A stretch of 64,000 nucleotides of DNA, taken from assembly GCA_964019055.1 (NCBI GenBank), contig OZ025213.1, positions 10,474,583 to 10,538,582 on the forward strand, in the 5' to 3' direction. The notes under the pieces are model-generated. The model saw only the letters and a list, made by a program, of their open reading frames with translations. It was not told the origin of the DNA and did no database searches. This document shows positions 48,837 through 60,900 of this stretch, piece by piece; within the stretch, counting starts at the first letter, position 1, and each line of letters opens with the position of its first letter. The stretch is from Anthopleura xanthogrammica (lineage: Eukaryota > Cnidaria > Anthozoa > Actiniaria > Actiniidae). The translations under genes were made by a program, and so were the position numbers.

Positions 48837-51800
48837 TTATTGTACCCTACAATTCTTGTTTTTACTTTGCTTTTTTGATGAGCCAGTGTTCTTATTAGTT
48901 GCTAGTTTAGCTTTATCATCACGACATTCCACATAAGCAATTCTTGGTCTTCTGATTGGCCGAACTTGTTTGCTCTTTTCAACTGGATTTGCAAATGGAT
49001 CCTCCCAGGGTATCTCTAATGGCTTCTTAACAGTGTCCTTGGGTCGTGAGTCTCTAGAATTCTGACTTGATGACCTAGCTCGTGACTGACCCGAAGACCT
49101 AGAATTTGATGAGCTCCGTGAATTAATTACTCTGCCTGCATTAATGCGTGTGCCAGATGCAGTTAGTCTATGATTCCTCATGAAAGATTGTTCAGGGATG
49201 GTCCTTATTGGCAAGCATTCAAGAGACCTTGAGATAGGTCTCTGTAGTAACTCATCCTTGAGTGAAAAACTTCTACTCAAATACCCATATTCTCCACCTT
49301 CTTCATCTGACATGACAAAATAATGCTTAAGCTTTTGCCTTTCCTTACTTAAATTTGGTTCTCTTCTAGATTTAAGTTTCTTCTCGTCATTAACCTTCAA
49401 ATTTGATGAACTTCCACTGGATTGCCTTTGAAGTTCATCAATTGCTGAAGAAGATTCAGTTCCATAATTACTATCACGACTTTCAATTGTTCCATAATTG
49501 CTGTCATGGCTGTCGACATCCTCAACAGGTGTAGCTTTAACAAATTCATGATTGTCTGTTTCAGCATAGTTGTATGCTATTACTTTATATGGCTTTACCA
49601 TATCATTTTCATTCACATTTGATCCATTCTCTGATGATGCAACTCCAGAACTCCTCCCTTCATCATGCTTGATATAAAACTGTTGTTCACAGTCTCCGCC
49701 TTGTACACTTACACTATCAAACATATCCTTTCCATAAGGAGTTTCTATGACACCAAACATTGTTCCTGACAAAGAATCCTTTTGGTTTGATGATATAATA
49801 CTCTTTTGCTTTGGCGAAGTAAAAGGACTGTTTTTATGATGTATGAAAGGAGAAGCAACATTACTTTCTTCCAAGTGCTTTTTATATCTTCTCAAAGCTG
49901 CTTCTGCATTAGATCCATGTTCATCATCATGCTCTGATTCAAGAGTTTCAAGATCTGATGTATAAGATTCTGGGATAGAGCATTGTTTTTGTTGTCTTTG
50001 TTGTGATCTTGGTACATTATCTGAAAGTTCTGTGAAACCAATTGGTTGTATTCCGTGACCACATTCTGGTGAACAGTATATTTCTCCATTCTTAGGTAAA
50101 AATGGAGTCCCAAGGAGAGACTTGCCGCAGGTGTAACAGCTAAAGCACTGTGGGTTAGCATGCCAGTGTTGTCCATTGTGAGCCATTTGACTTACATCAG
50201 GCTCAATCGGCTCACCACAAGAGTCACAGAACTCAGCATAAAGGCTTTCAAAGCAATTACAACAGAATGGACGGTCATCCCTCATCACATAACGCATTCC
50301 ACCAAGAGGACTGTCGCATTCAAAGCAACAAAAGTGCTTAACATGCCAACATCTGTCTTCTGCTTCTGTACATTGCTCAGCAAAGATTATCTGTAGGAAA
50401 ATAAATATTTGGTCGTTTACTCAAGTATTTTAAATCCAATACAGTCTTGAAGCAGTTGCCACCATATTTCTTTCAAGAACCAAATTGTTACTAGGGGAGC
50501 AGCTAGGACTCAACTAACTGAAAAACCATATGATCACATAAAAAAAAGTTGTGTCTATGGCCAAGTTCTAATGCCTGATATGTAGTGTAAACATTGTCAA
50601 ATATAAATTTGATTGTAATTGAAAGAGGCCATGCTCTAGAATTGTTTATGTCTTGTCTGGAGATTGTGACATATTTCAATTTAGTGCAAGATATAGACTC
50701 CGCCATAGCTGGTCCCAAGCCCAGTTGGGAAAGGAGGAAGGTTGGTTAATGGGTTAGCAACCCATTCCCGTAAAACAAATGCTTGCTACAGAAATGAGAT
50801 GCCTCGCCTTATGCTCCACGAGGAGCTAAAAGAAAGAGGAAGAAGAAGCAAGATATAGCATACAAAGACAAACCTACCTCATCGCAAGCAGCACATCGAG
50901 GTTTGAGTGATTCTGCATGATGTCTTCCACAATACACCTTGGAATCCTTGTAAAAGTAGATGAGGTCAACCAGCAGTTCCTTACATACAGTACAAACAAA
51001 ACATGCAGCATGCCAACAGGTGTGCTGTCCTGCTCTTGCTGCAAACACTGGCATCGATCCTGCTCCAATATGATCCCCACACTGTTAGAAATCATTAAAA
51101 CAAGGTTAGATATAATCTCAATTATTGGAAATTAAAAAAAAGTAGGGGGCATTCCCCCCACACCCTCCTAGATAAGCCCCCCACTCAAACTATGCTCCGC
51201 AGTCCCTGTGCCTTTACCATGAAGTACTATCTTCCAGGGGTTGACAGTGCACCCTTTACCACTTTGTCCAATAGTGCTCCATTTAGATATCCAAGTCAAA
51301 GTTACACCAGTATGAGAAAAGTCAAACAAGTGTGCACGATCACTAGTAAACTGTGGGTATCTTTCTTTTCTCACAAAGCATAATAAGCTAAGCATCAGTT
51401 GCTACTTCAAACTACAATAATAAGTGCCTCCGTAATGCCTATTAGAAAAACCAACTTCACAAGCCATGAAACCATAGTTGCAGGTCAATGCTAAATTTGA
51501 CATGTTAATTGCACTTGATGTTATCGTTAACTTTATGGTATCATATCAATTCAGGCCTCAACATTGAATCATTGTCTTGTGACCATATAGAACCAAATTC
51601 AAAAGAGTTGTTCTATAATGAGAGAAATTCAATTCTTAAATACAAAGGCAGAGTGGAAGAGTTTGATAAATCAAAAGAAAAATACCCACCTCCTTGCAAG
51701 GATATCCTTCTGACATCTCAGGAATTTGTTTCACAACACCTCGTCCAAGGGAATCACGTTTTCTTAGTGCCACAAAAAAGCGTAACTCTCTCTTTTCTTC

Positions 51801-54800
51801 TTCACTGAGCTCACTACAGAACCTTGACTCATTGTCGTGTGGTGGAAGCTGAAGAATGATCTGTCTGTTGCGATATCTCTCCCCTACACTATCGACGTAT
51901 GGAATCTTTTCCTCTGTCAGAGAATTCATGTATAGGTGTACCTAGAATAAGATATTATATTAGCTCTCACAGAACATTGTGCCTCAATTATCTCAATACT
52001 ATAAGTGATAATCCAGTATCTTCACATACATGTAAGACTGTTGTTAAAATCTACAAGTCAAGAATTTCAGCTATGGTAATATATTTTCCATGTAATCTTT
52101 AGTTAGGTCGAGGTTATGGTAACACTATGAGGATGTTTTGAGTGTTCTTATATTTCAAATAAAACAATAAGGTTAATTAATCTCAATTATTCAGAAAACA
52201 CCTCATATTGTACAAAAAATGTACCTCGAACTTCGACAGATATTATGCAGACAATATGCAGCCCGTAAAGTCCTCCACTGGTCAAAATTGTGAAGCGCAT
52301 TGAGACGATGTGAAATGCGCTATATAAGAACCCCATTATATTATTATTATTATTACCTAATCCTTTTAAAATCAAGGAAATAAAGGAATTTTGTTATTAC
52401 ATGGTAAATATTTAGTCCAGAGACAACTTCTCGTGATTCAAAAATTATAAACTTAGTTTTTTGAAAACAAGGTGATATAGGTTTTTGTTTAACATTACCA
52501 TTCCTCTTATGGAAAAGAGTGAAGAATAATTAACATACAACTGTTCATATTAACCAGAAACACTATAATAAATATCTAAAACATGAAAAGTGATATGTTC
52601 ATGAAAAAAAGGATTCAGGTTTCCCTGCTGGCCAGACACAAGACATCTCAGGCAAACTGATATTCTTCCCATGATAAGAATATTGATAATTATTTGGAAT
52701 TTCAACCATTTTGAATTTGATGCAGAATTTAGAGAGGACCTACGTCATTATGCATGGGTCATGTTTGATATCAATCAATGTAACTATTCAGCTACTTGAC
52801 ATCCCACTTATTGTTCTTAGCCAACCTTGCATCTCAGTCTATTCCCTCTGATCAGTATTAGTTTTATATTCCTCTAGATCTAGATCACTCACAAAGTAGT
52901 GGTAGTTCTATTTTATAATTTGCCAGAAATCAAGAACCATTTTTAATTACATTGTTTAGGCAGAAACAGTTTTTGCCTTAAATATTTTAACTTATTTGAT
53001 TCATGGCATTTGATTCATAGCATTTAGAATTTCTTTATTTAAGATTCAACCAAAAGCTAACCAAGAACTTGCCAAATTGGTACATATGTTAAAATTGTAA
53101 TTACAATTCAATAATATTCCCCTAAGATCCCAAAAATAATAAAAATAAATGATTACATTGTGTAAAAGGATAACCTTGAAAATAATGAAGTAAAAAGCTG
53201 TATATAGACTGTGTAACTAGAAGAGTTTTTACCTGTTCAGGGGTAAGTCCTGGAGGTACCCATGAATATTCATCCAAAGCACATCCACTATCATCATCGC
53301 TTGCCAAGCTTGAAGCACGGTGAACATCTGCCATGTATATACTTCGACCAGCTCTAGCATCCTCACCTATGATGTTATGGTCCTCACGAGGGCATTTGCA
53401 ATTACGGCAAATTTTCCTACAATTAAAACAATATTATTAATCAATTAACATTAAAAATATATCTTGATTGAGTATTTTTTTGAGTAAAAATCATTCCTTG
53501 AAATATTCTTTCGAAAAGCAAGCAGCTGGCAAACTGAAAATAAATTTAGTCATACATAGCAAGGTTAAATACTAGACTATTTCATACAACACATACAGAA
53601 TATGTGATTCAATAAGTTAGGAAAACTGTTACCATAAGAGATATCTATGACTACAGTACCTGTAAGAATTTGAAGTGAGAGCCCCTTGCATAATTTTATA
53701 GATATGAGGGTGTGATAGCAAAGCTAGATATGTATATATATGATTATCAAGACATGCCCAGGCTTGCCTTAGGAAGCACCATAATATTAGAGAGTGCTTG
53801 ATAGATTAGTATTCTTATCTAGAACAACATCAGCTCTCTGATTGATATCAGAAGATTGCCAGGTCTATATAGAATCTACTCTTCACCAGCACATGTACTT
53901 GGTATAACTGGCATTCATTTGTTTATGAAGACATATATGGAATTAAAATAGAAAATAATTATTTACTCAAAAGGAACAGAGGTTAACAGGGACAGATGTT
54001 TTACAAATTATACAATTGTTCTACTAGCAGGAGGCCCTAGTATTTTGAAATTGTTATCCATACATTTTTGCCTTAGTATTCTTTTTTTCATTTTCAGATG
54101 ATTTAAGATTTAAATTAATTGATGTGGAAAATATCAAGAAGGTAAGTTTTCTGGTATTCAAAGACAATATTTTTAAGAATCAAAGTAGTTCAGCGAGAAT
54201 ATGATTTAGGAAGTTATAGGAGAAGAATAATTAAAAAATATCCTACTGTTCTATTAGGTGATAAAATAGCAGCATCCAAATGTTTGGATTTATCTTTTTT
54301 GGCATGATATTCCTTTTGAGACCCATGGTACTCGGTATATAGTTAATAATTTTAATCAAAAATCTGAAATATTCTGACTTAAAATAATTTTAAAATCTTA
54401 AAAGTACTAAAGAAATCTAAATTTAACTTTATTGATAAACCATATGTTTGATGTAATTTATAAATGTCTTGTCAGGAAATAAATAACTTTTCACTATTAT
54501 CTCAATAAAGGCAAGAAAATATAAACCTCAAAAACAGTCTAATAAAATAAGAAAAGATATTGTGATTAAAAGATAAATTTAAATGAGCAAAAAAAAATAT
54601 TGAAGGCTATAAAATTTAATCTTTATATTCAAATTCTATAAAACAATTAATGAAAGCTAACAATAAGGTTCCCCTGTTGAGTTTATAGGCTCTGTTTGAC
54701 CACAGCACAATAAGGGCCTAATACTCCAATATAAACAAAGTCTGTGTCATAATCATTTTCCATAGAGATATGAAATCATGTACAATCAAGCTATGACTTC

Positions 54801-57800
54801 AATGTTATGTGGAGTGGGGAGGTGAAAAACCAGATTTTATTTCTAGAAAAGGTTACGGAACAATGAAAAGGTCTTGTGGAATTGAATGTGGTGCCTAATT
54901 GTCTGGGAGGAGTGAATCATGCACACAGCACACACAAATATCATGCTGTGAAAAAAGAATATACTTGAATTAGGAGCAAATTGCTTGTAGGCCTTGAAAT
55001 CAGTTGAAAGCTTTCTGAATGCTCCAGGCCCTCTAGGAATGGAATGTCAGCAGAAATTTCATCTTATTTCCAAAAGCAAGAAAGTAGAACAAATTAAGTC
55101 TTATCTTTAAATACAATAGACAACTTGAAGTTAATCACTTTTTCTTTCTAAGTTTCATAATTTCCCTAATCTTATACTTGGGGAAACAGATCCCATAAAT
55201 AACCTTAATAATCCTCATATCTCATGCCTAAGAGGTCCAGCTAAATATCATACATTTTACTCTTAACCTTAAGAACTTTTGTGATGGATCTTGTAATTGT
55301 TGTTGAAGTCAACATCTCTTTTCTCATGTTCTAGCTCTCTCACAAGGTCCAATACTAGGTTCTCTAATCATTAACTTATATCTCTAGGCAAAAAGTTGTT
55401 TGTCTCTTACATATACTGTCAAACAAATGGTGCTCAGTAATTTAAGGAATCAAAATTGTTTCCATATTTCTCTCATTTCTTTACCACTCCAGTTCTCATT
55501 CATCCACATTTTCATTCATCTTTTCACTTTCTTGAGACCACACATACGGTAGTTTTATCAAAAGGCAGAGGCGATTTCGGTGTGTTTGTAAGTTTTGATA
55601 AATGATGTTGCACGAGTATGTAAATGAAGCGTAACGAACAGATGCGATAAGATAACAGCTAAATGTTGAGCACTTAAAAACAATCAAATATCAATAATAG
55701 TTAATCTTTACGCTTTTTTCCACGAATAAATCCAAATTGCAACAACAAGATGTTAGAGCACTATAAATGGCGCAAAAGTTGTTTTATTAGAACCATTTTT
55801 AGTCCACTGCCTGGTATTTCCGTTGTTCCCTCAAAGGTCACTGGAGTGGGATTAAGCGCAAAAACAGCTTTTTCTGTGTTCTGCAAACATAAGATTCGCT
55901 CAAGAAAATAAAACGGCTAACGTGACATTCAGTGAAAACAAACAGTGGTGGTCAGCATTCTCGAAATTCTGCGATGAAAACTGAACAGCATGTATAAAAT
56001 ATAACACCATACGTTCAACAATTCAACTTCCGTCTGTATTCGCGCACAGGCAAACGTGCCGCGTTGGAAATGATTCCACGCGTTTCTGTGATATATGCGG
56101 TTGTTATAAATATATATTCAGATATTTGGTCGGATCTTCAAAGGATTTTGGAAACCGATACCCGAATAGGGTCTCTTTGATTAAAACCACCAACGAAATA
56201 AACCAGGTTTACGTCATAGCCGTCTACAGTGTCTGGGGTAACGGAATAAGAAATCGGTCAACAAAAACAGGAAACCTAGTACAGGAAACCTTGTCTTTAC
56301 TCAGAAAACAAATTATCGTATATGTCTGTGTAAAAACGATTTGTCGAAAATCGATGCAAGAACATCTGATCGGCTTCAAAAAATCTGTGATTTTTTCTTT
56401 AAGATGACTAAAGTTATTGCGTGAATTAACAATAAAATGGAGTGAGTGATTGGTCAGTGCTAATGAGCCGACTGTAGCTACTGTGAATAGAATGAAACCT
56501 CAAGATCCATATGAGTGGTTCAACTCATGGCTTCTTCACCACAGAGGAAAACCGCAGAATGGTTGCCTTGGGACACATGTTGATCGAACCACACGCTGCT
56601 AAAATTCGTTCAAATGATCAACGTGGTTTATACGGATCGAAATCTGGCTCGAATCCTTTTTCTTTAATCACAAAACACTCAATCGACGCCTTTAGAACAG
56701 GAAGATAAAGCGTCCATAGCTTCCGGATGAGAAGAGCCGAGAGCGCGACAAAATCGTTAAGTTCAGATTACCAATCATTAGAGGGAATATTCACTTAAAA
56801 GGACCGTGTCAAAGAGGTTATTTGTGGATATTAAATAACTACAGCACACATACTACAACTACAATCATATCTCTAAGCCTCTCTCTATGCTAGCAGAAGG
56901 CATTTCCATCACCATGAACCCTCACTTTAAGCATCACAGCACAATTATGAACACATTCCAGGATATTAGAATGGCCGTGTGTTGTGGTCAGATAGATTCA
57001 AGCACATCCATTAGCCACCGTGTTCAACCTTATAAACGTCAGACGCTATAGACTTAATGGCTCCAGAGGCAGCCCTTGTAAAAGGCGTACGCAATGAAAA
57101 TACGTTCTAATTATATGTGTAAAAGTATCTGATATGTCTAAGCTTTATCAAGCCAAACCTTTCGATCTGTAGTCTCTTCTTCGAAGATAAGCACTCAAAT
57201 ATGTCAGCCGAGAGACGCAGTTCACTTCGTCGATTTATACTAAACAAACAACCACAGAAATCATACCTATCGATAATTAAAATCAAAGATAAAAAACAGT
57301 CCAATTTTTCCAGATCCTTGGAACGAAATGTAAAGAATCTTGACAACTTTCGAGAGGATCCCAAACTCGAATTTTCATCAGCGATTCCGAAAGTAAACAC
57401 ACAAAACCAATAAAGAAAGATATGACAACGGACTTAACGTAACTGAAGATTAGTTCAAACTACGTGAAACTTTTTAAAAGTTCTAACTAATAAAGCGCTA
57501 AGATTCGAAACAGTGTAATAAAGAAAAATGCCACTATATAAATTGTTTCGAGGTAAAAGCTTAATGGGTCATCACAGATGCCTATCTGTCTTATCTAGGT
57601 AGGTAGAGTGATGGTTTAGAAATTTACCGAATGGCGAAACTCCAGCATCAAAGAAGCAGCTTGAAATTCTTATACTCTGTTGTAGACCACAGCTTTCGTT
57701 ATGAGCGATCGCGAACCTGATATAGCTATTAACGGGTACTAAATAATGGTTCTTGTATATACTAAGACATGTTACAAAGATATTGAAGGTCTCACACGTT

Positions 57801-57969
57801 TCGAGAGGCATTCACAATGCTTTATTATGAGGTATGTCACTTGAAACCTGTTGAGCTTCACCACGCTCACGTTGACTTACCTCCAGTAATGAGCACTGAA
57901 TCCAGGACAAGTATCGCCACAGTTGTTGCACGCTTTCGTTGTGTCGTCGTCATCATGAGCGACCATGTC
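48837..57969 (-). CDS. PRICKLE: Prickle, PET-LIM planar cell polarity protein (5 exons seen, 5' end missing)
   Basis: Core planar-cell-polarity/non-canonical Wnt protein at the cell cortex. Exons in coding order: 57969-57881, 53416-53233, 51941-51690, 51081-50878, 50390-48837; 2283 nt, 760 residues plus TAA. The N-terminal Cys motif [17 protein letters not shown] joins [17 protein letters not shown] follows ([30 protein letters not shown]), then LIM1 ([11 protein letters not shown] to CAACDE), LIM2 ([20 protein letters not shown]) and LIM3 ([11 protein letters not shown] to CSPEC). LIM2, LIM3 and a 400-residue Ser-rich tail share the last exon. The chain ends NCRVQ, a CaaX box; Gln in the last place favours farnesylation, which tethers Prickle to membranes. 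The 57969 exon opens behind a strong acceptor (TTCATTTCACTTTCAG), so at least one more upstream exon is expected. I could not place it; it may lie beyond the window. LIM1 has all its usual ligands. Confidence 0.94.
52255..52362 (+). mobile_element. CR1/L2-type 3' tail fragment in a Prickle intron
   Basis: AGCGCATTGAGACGATGTGA then ATGCGCTATATAAGAACCCC is followed by (ATT)n at about 52337-52358. Sequence of the form AAGCGCTTTGAGA...GCGCTATATAA with an ATT tail is a widespread LINE/SINE 3' end in metazoans. Only this tail is recognisable; upstream sequence is not. Confidence 0.65.
53417..57880. other. 4.5-kb Prickle intron
   Basis: It separates the exon ending HYWR from the exon starting KICRNC. 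It is AT-rich. A 44-bp plus-strand segment at 54098-54141 has a strong acceptor (TTTTTTTCATTTTCAG) and donor (AAGGTAAGT) and one open phase, but its identity is unknown. The open frames at 56126-56407 and 57201-57413 show no recognisable family. Confidence 0.5.
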
Positions 57970-60900
57970 CTGAAAGTGAAATGAACAAGAATCAACCACC
58001 AGAGTCTTTGATGATCATCGATAAGACCAACCAGCCAGCACTCGACAATCACGATTGGGACGGCTTCGCCAGTTATCTTACCCGAGGGATTTCACCTCTC
58101 CTCATTGTCGAAATACCAACTCACAAACCAACCAAACAAGAAAGTTTTCCTTTATGAGTTGTGGCAGTTGAAAGAACACTTGGGCCGTGACATGGAGAAT
58201 CAACAGTTTGTAAAACCCCTCGACAAGAACTAACCATTTGCAAACGTGCAATTATGGTTGATCAACTGTAAAATCAATACAAACTATTCTACCAAATGAT
58301 TGACGTCTCTTGACGTTAATTAATGCGTAGGCCAATCAAAACAGCCCTCTCGCATTCTTGACTGTCAGCACAATATGACTAGTGGTCAAATCCCTCGGCA
58401 CGTTTCTTCTAACATCCGTCGGACATTTTGAAGAGAAAGCCGCCCAATCCGCCAGAGCGAAGCACTTTGAGAAGGAAATTCTTGTGGGGAGATTTATAGA
58501 TGGAGTTTTAGACGAAATCTTTGAAGGCAGTCAAGCGAGCAACGGATTGACATTCTTGTGCTTTTAGACAAAAGCAAACAGTGGCCGTACTAAACAATCG
58601 ATAGCTTCAAGCTGTAATTTCTTTTTATTTATTCTTTGTTGCTTTTGTTTGGTTAAAATCTCAGAAATCAAAGCGAGCAACTGATTCCTACTCGAAAAAA
58701 AGTAACAAAAATCAGCATTTGTCACCATCATAAGAAGCCAAGGTGTCTGTGTGTCCGAAACCCCTCGAGTTTTTGGTTGCTATGGATTTCACCCTTGACA
58801 ACGAACTTTAATGCATTCACAAAAATTCATCAAACTGAGGCGATCAAACAAATAAATCCACCTATATAAGTTTATAAATGACATGAAGATTAAGATCAGA
58901 CGATAGCCAGAATAATTAAGCCCTGAGGTTACAAAACAAATAAAACCATCAAAACACGAAAGCAACAGTCTGGTGCTTTGTCAGTCTGTGAATTTTGAGT
59001 GCATTTTCTTGAGCTTATGTGATATTTGTTCAGTGTAGTTTAGGGCTAAAAGTGATTAACTTTCCTCCCCTTTTCATGTTGGTTCTCAGTTCTTGTCCCT
59101 CTATCGGGTGTGGCTATCGACTTGATTAGCAAATTTCAAGCGATTGTTGAAATATGATAAATCGAAAGATCGAGTTCAAATCCTTTTATTCGGTTACGAA
59201 AAAAAAAAGCTGCAGGTAAAAACTGTATAACGAGGCGAGGTGTATTATCATCGGATGTGCTAAGTAGTTTGTTGACCATTTAAAACCGTTCTTCCACACC
59301 CCTAAATCATAAGTAATTTTCTAAAAAAAAACGCATACGTTTTAAGATCAAATCTGGCCTTCTAAGCTCGCTGTAGAATGTTGCGCGCACATATTTTAAG
59401 CAATTCAGCGAACTAAATAACGTCAAATAACGAATAGCTTTGTTTTTCCCGACCCTTCCTAATTGTTTTTGATGAATTCCCAAGTATGTACATTAGAGCG
59501 TCTAAAATCGACCTGCTGCCATTGATTAGTGTCATCCTTTAGGCAGAGAGTGACTCCATTCGTCTACCGTGCCAGATGCTAGTGCAAACGCAACTAATGC
59601 CGCATCGACTTGATTTTCCCGCACGACACATTTCGGAATCTCGTGACCGTTCTCACTTCAATTGATAACTAATATTATCCTAATAGATATAATAACTATT
59701 TACCCAAAATAGATACGCCAGTCGTTGTGCAGGCTTAAGAGAAGATATGTCCATTTGAATACGAATTTGACTGCGTTTTGTAGAGACGTTTTTCAGAAGT
59801 ATACTTGTAGCCTTGGGTGTCTTGGTCGTGATATGATCAAGGTTCACTCAAGTGATTCAATAAATACAACCTTGACTGCTATTTACGTCCCTTATTCCGT
59901 GATACATTGTTCCTCAGTAATGCTTTTAGTTTGCTGCTGATAACATCTCTAGTCATGTTGCCTCTGGCTGCACAATGTACTACAAATCGCTCAGTTAATT
60001 ACTCAATATAATAACAACCTTCTTAAGTGGTCTTCAATGGGCTGAAAATAGCCCGTAGGGATGTTGTTCTATTGGTATTGTTTATATGACATTGATAAAC
60101 ATATACGAAACTAGATAAATCCGGTCCTCAGCAAGTGATACTTGTGTTATACATGCTATACTACTCATATACCACCCAGGGACTTAAAAACCTTCTTATG
60201 AAATGGAATTATGATTTATTCCTTCCTTAAATTCTTATACTTAATTAAGAAAATCATCGGGTTTTTTCCCCGCAATTTAAAACTAAGGCTTAAAAGTGAA
60301 AGTACGCCCCATGGCACGCATGAAGCAGCTTAGTCGGCACGACCAACCCCTACTGTGTCACTTCTCAACTTTCTCAGAATTTTGCAGCATTTTTTTTTTT
60401 AAATTGTGGTTCTTAAAAATATAATGTGGACTTTAATAAGACGCAGTTTTCATAAACCACTGATAAAAATCCTAGAAATGAAAGAACTCCTGATTTTAGT
60501 CTAAAATTAAACGCGATGAATAGCACGACGTTTACACGCTAGGGCATGCAAGTCTGATCATCATAAGTATTCATACCGAGTCCTTATTATAATAGCCAAT
60601 GTGCATGAGCTCGAAATTCTAGCACAAAGCATGATGGGAAAGTGAGTTCTTACGCTTTTTTGGCTCCTCTAAAAATTCTTCTGATAATTTTTCCTTTGAC
60701 ATTTTCCATGGAAATAAAAGGATTTCAGCAGACGAAAATAACAGAGTAATTTTTTTTCTGATAGTTCCTTTGATTTCCCTGTTACATTTTTAAATAACTC
60801 ACTTTCCCAGAGTGCTTTGTGAGCTTTGATGCACATTGCCTATTGTCTTCACCTCAGACTCTAGCGTGATGTAATATTACAAAATCAGTCGATGGAAATC

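Noticed and set aside
57107..57413. Overlapping 70- and 97-residue frames on opposite strands.
   Set aside because: No recognisable domain; inside a large Prickle intron with no convincing donor or acceptor tied to neighbours.
58382..58567. A 61-residue frame with coding-like composition (EILVGRFIDGVLDEIFEG).
   Set aside because: No family recognised, no clear splice sites linking it to anything, and no homologous motif. Left unannotated.
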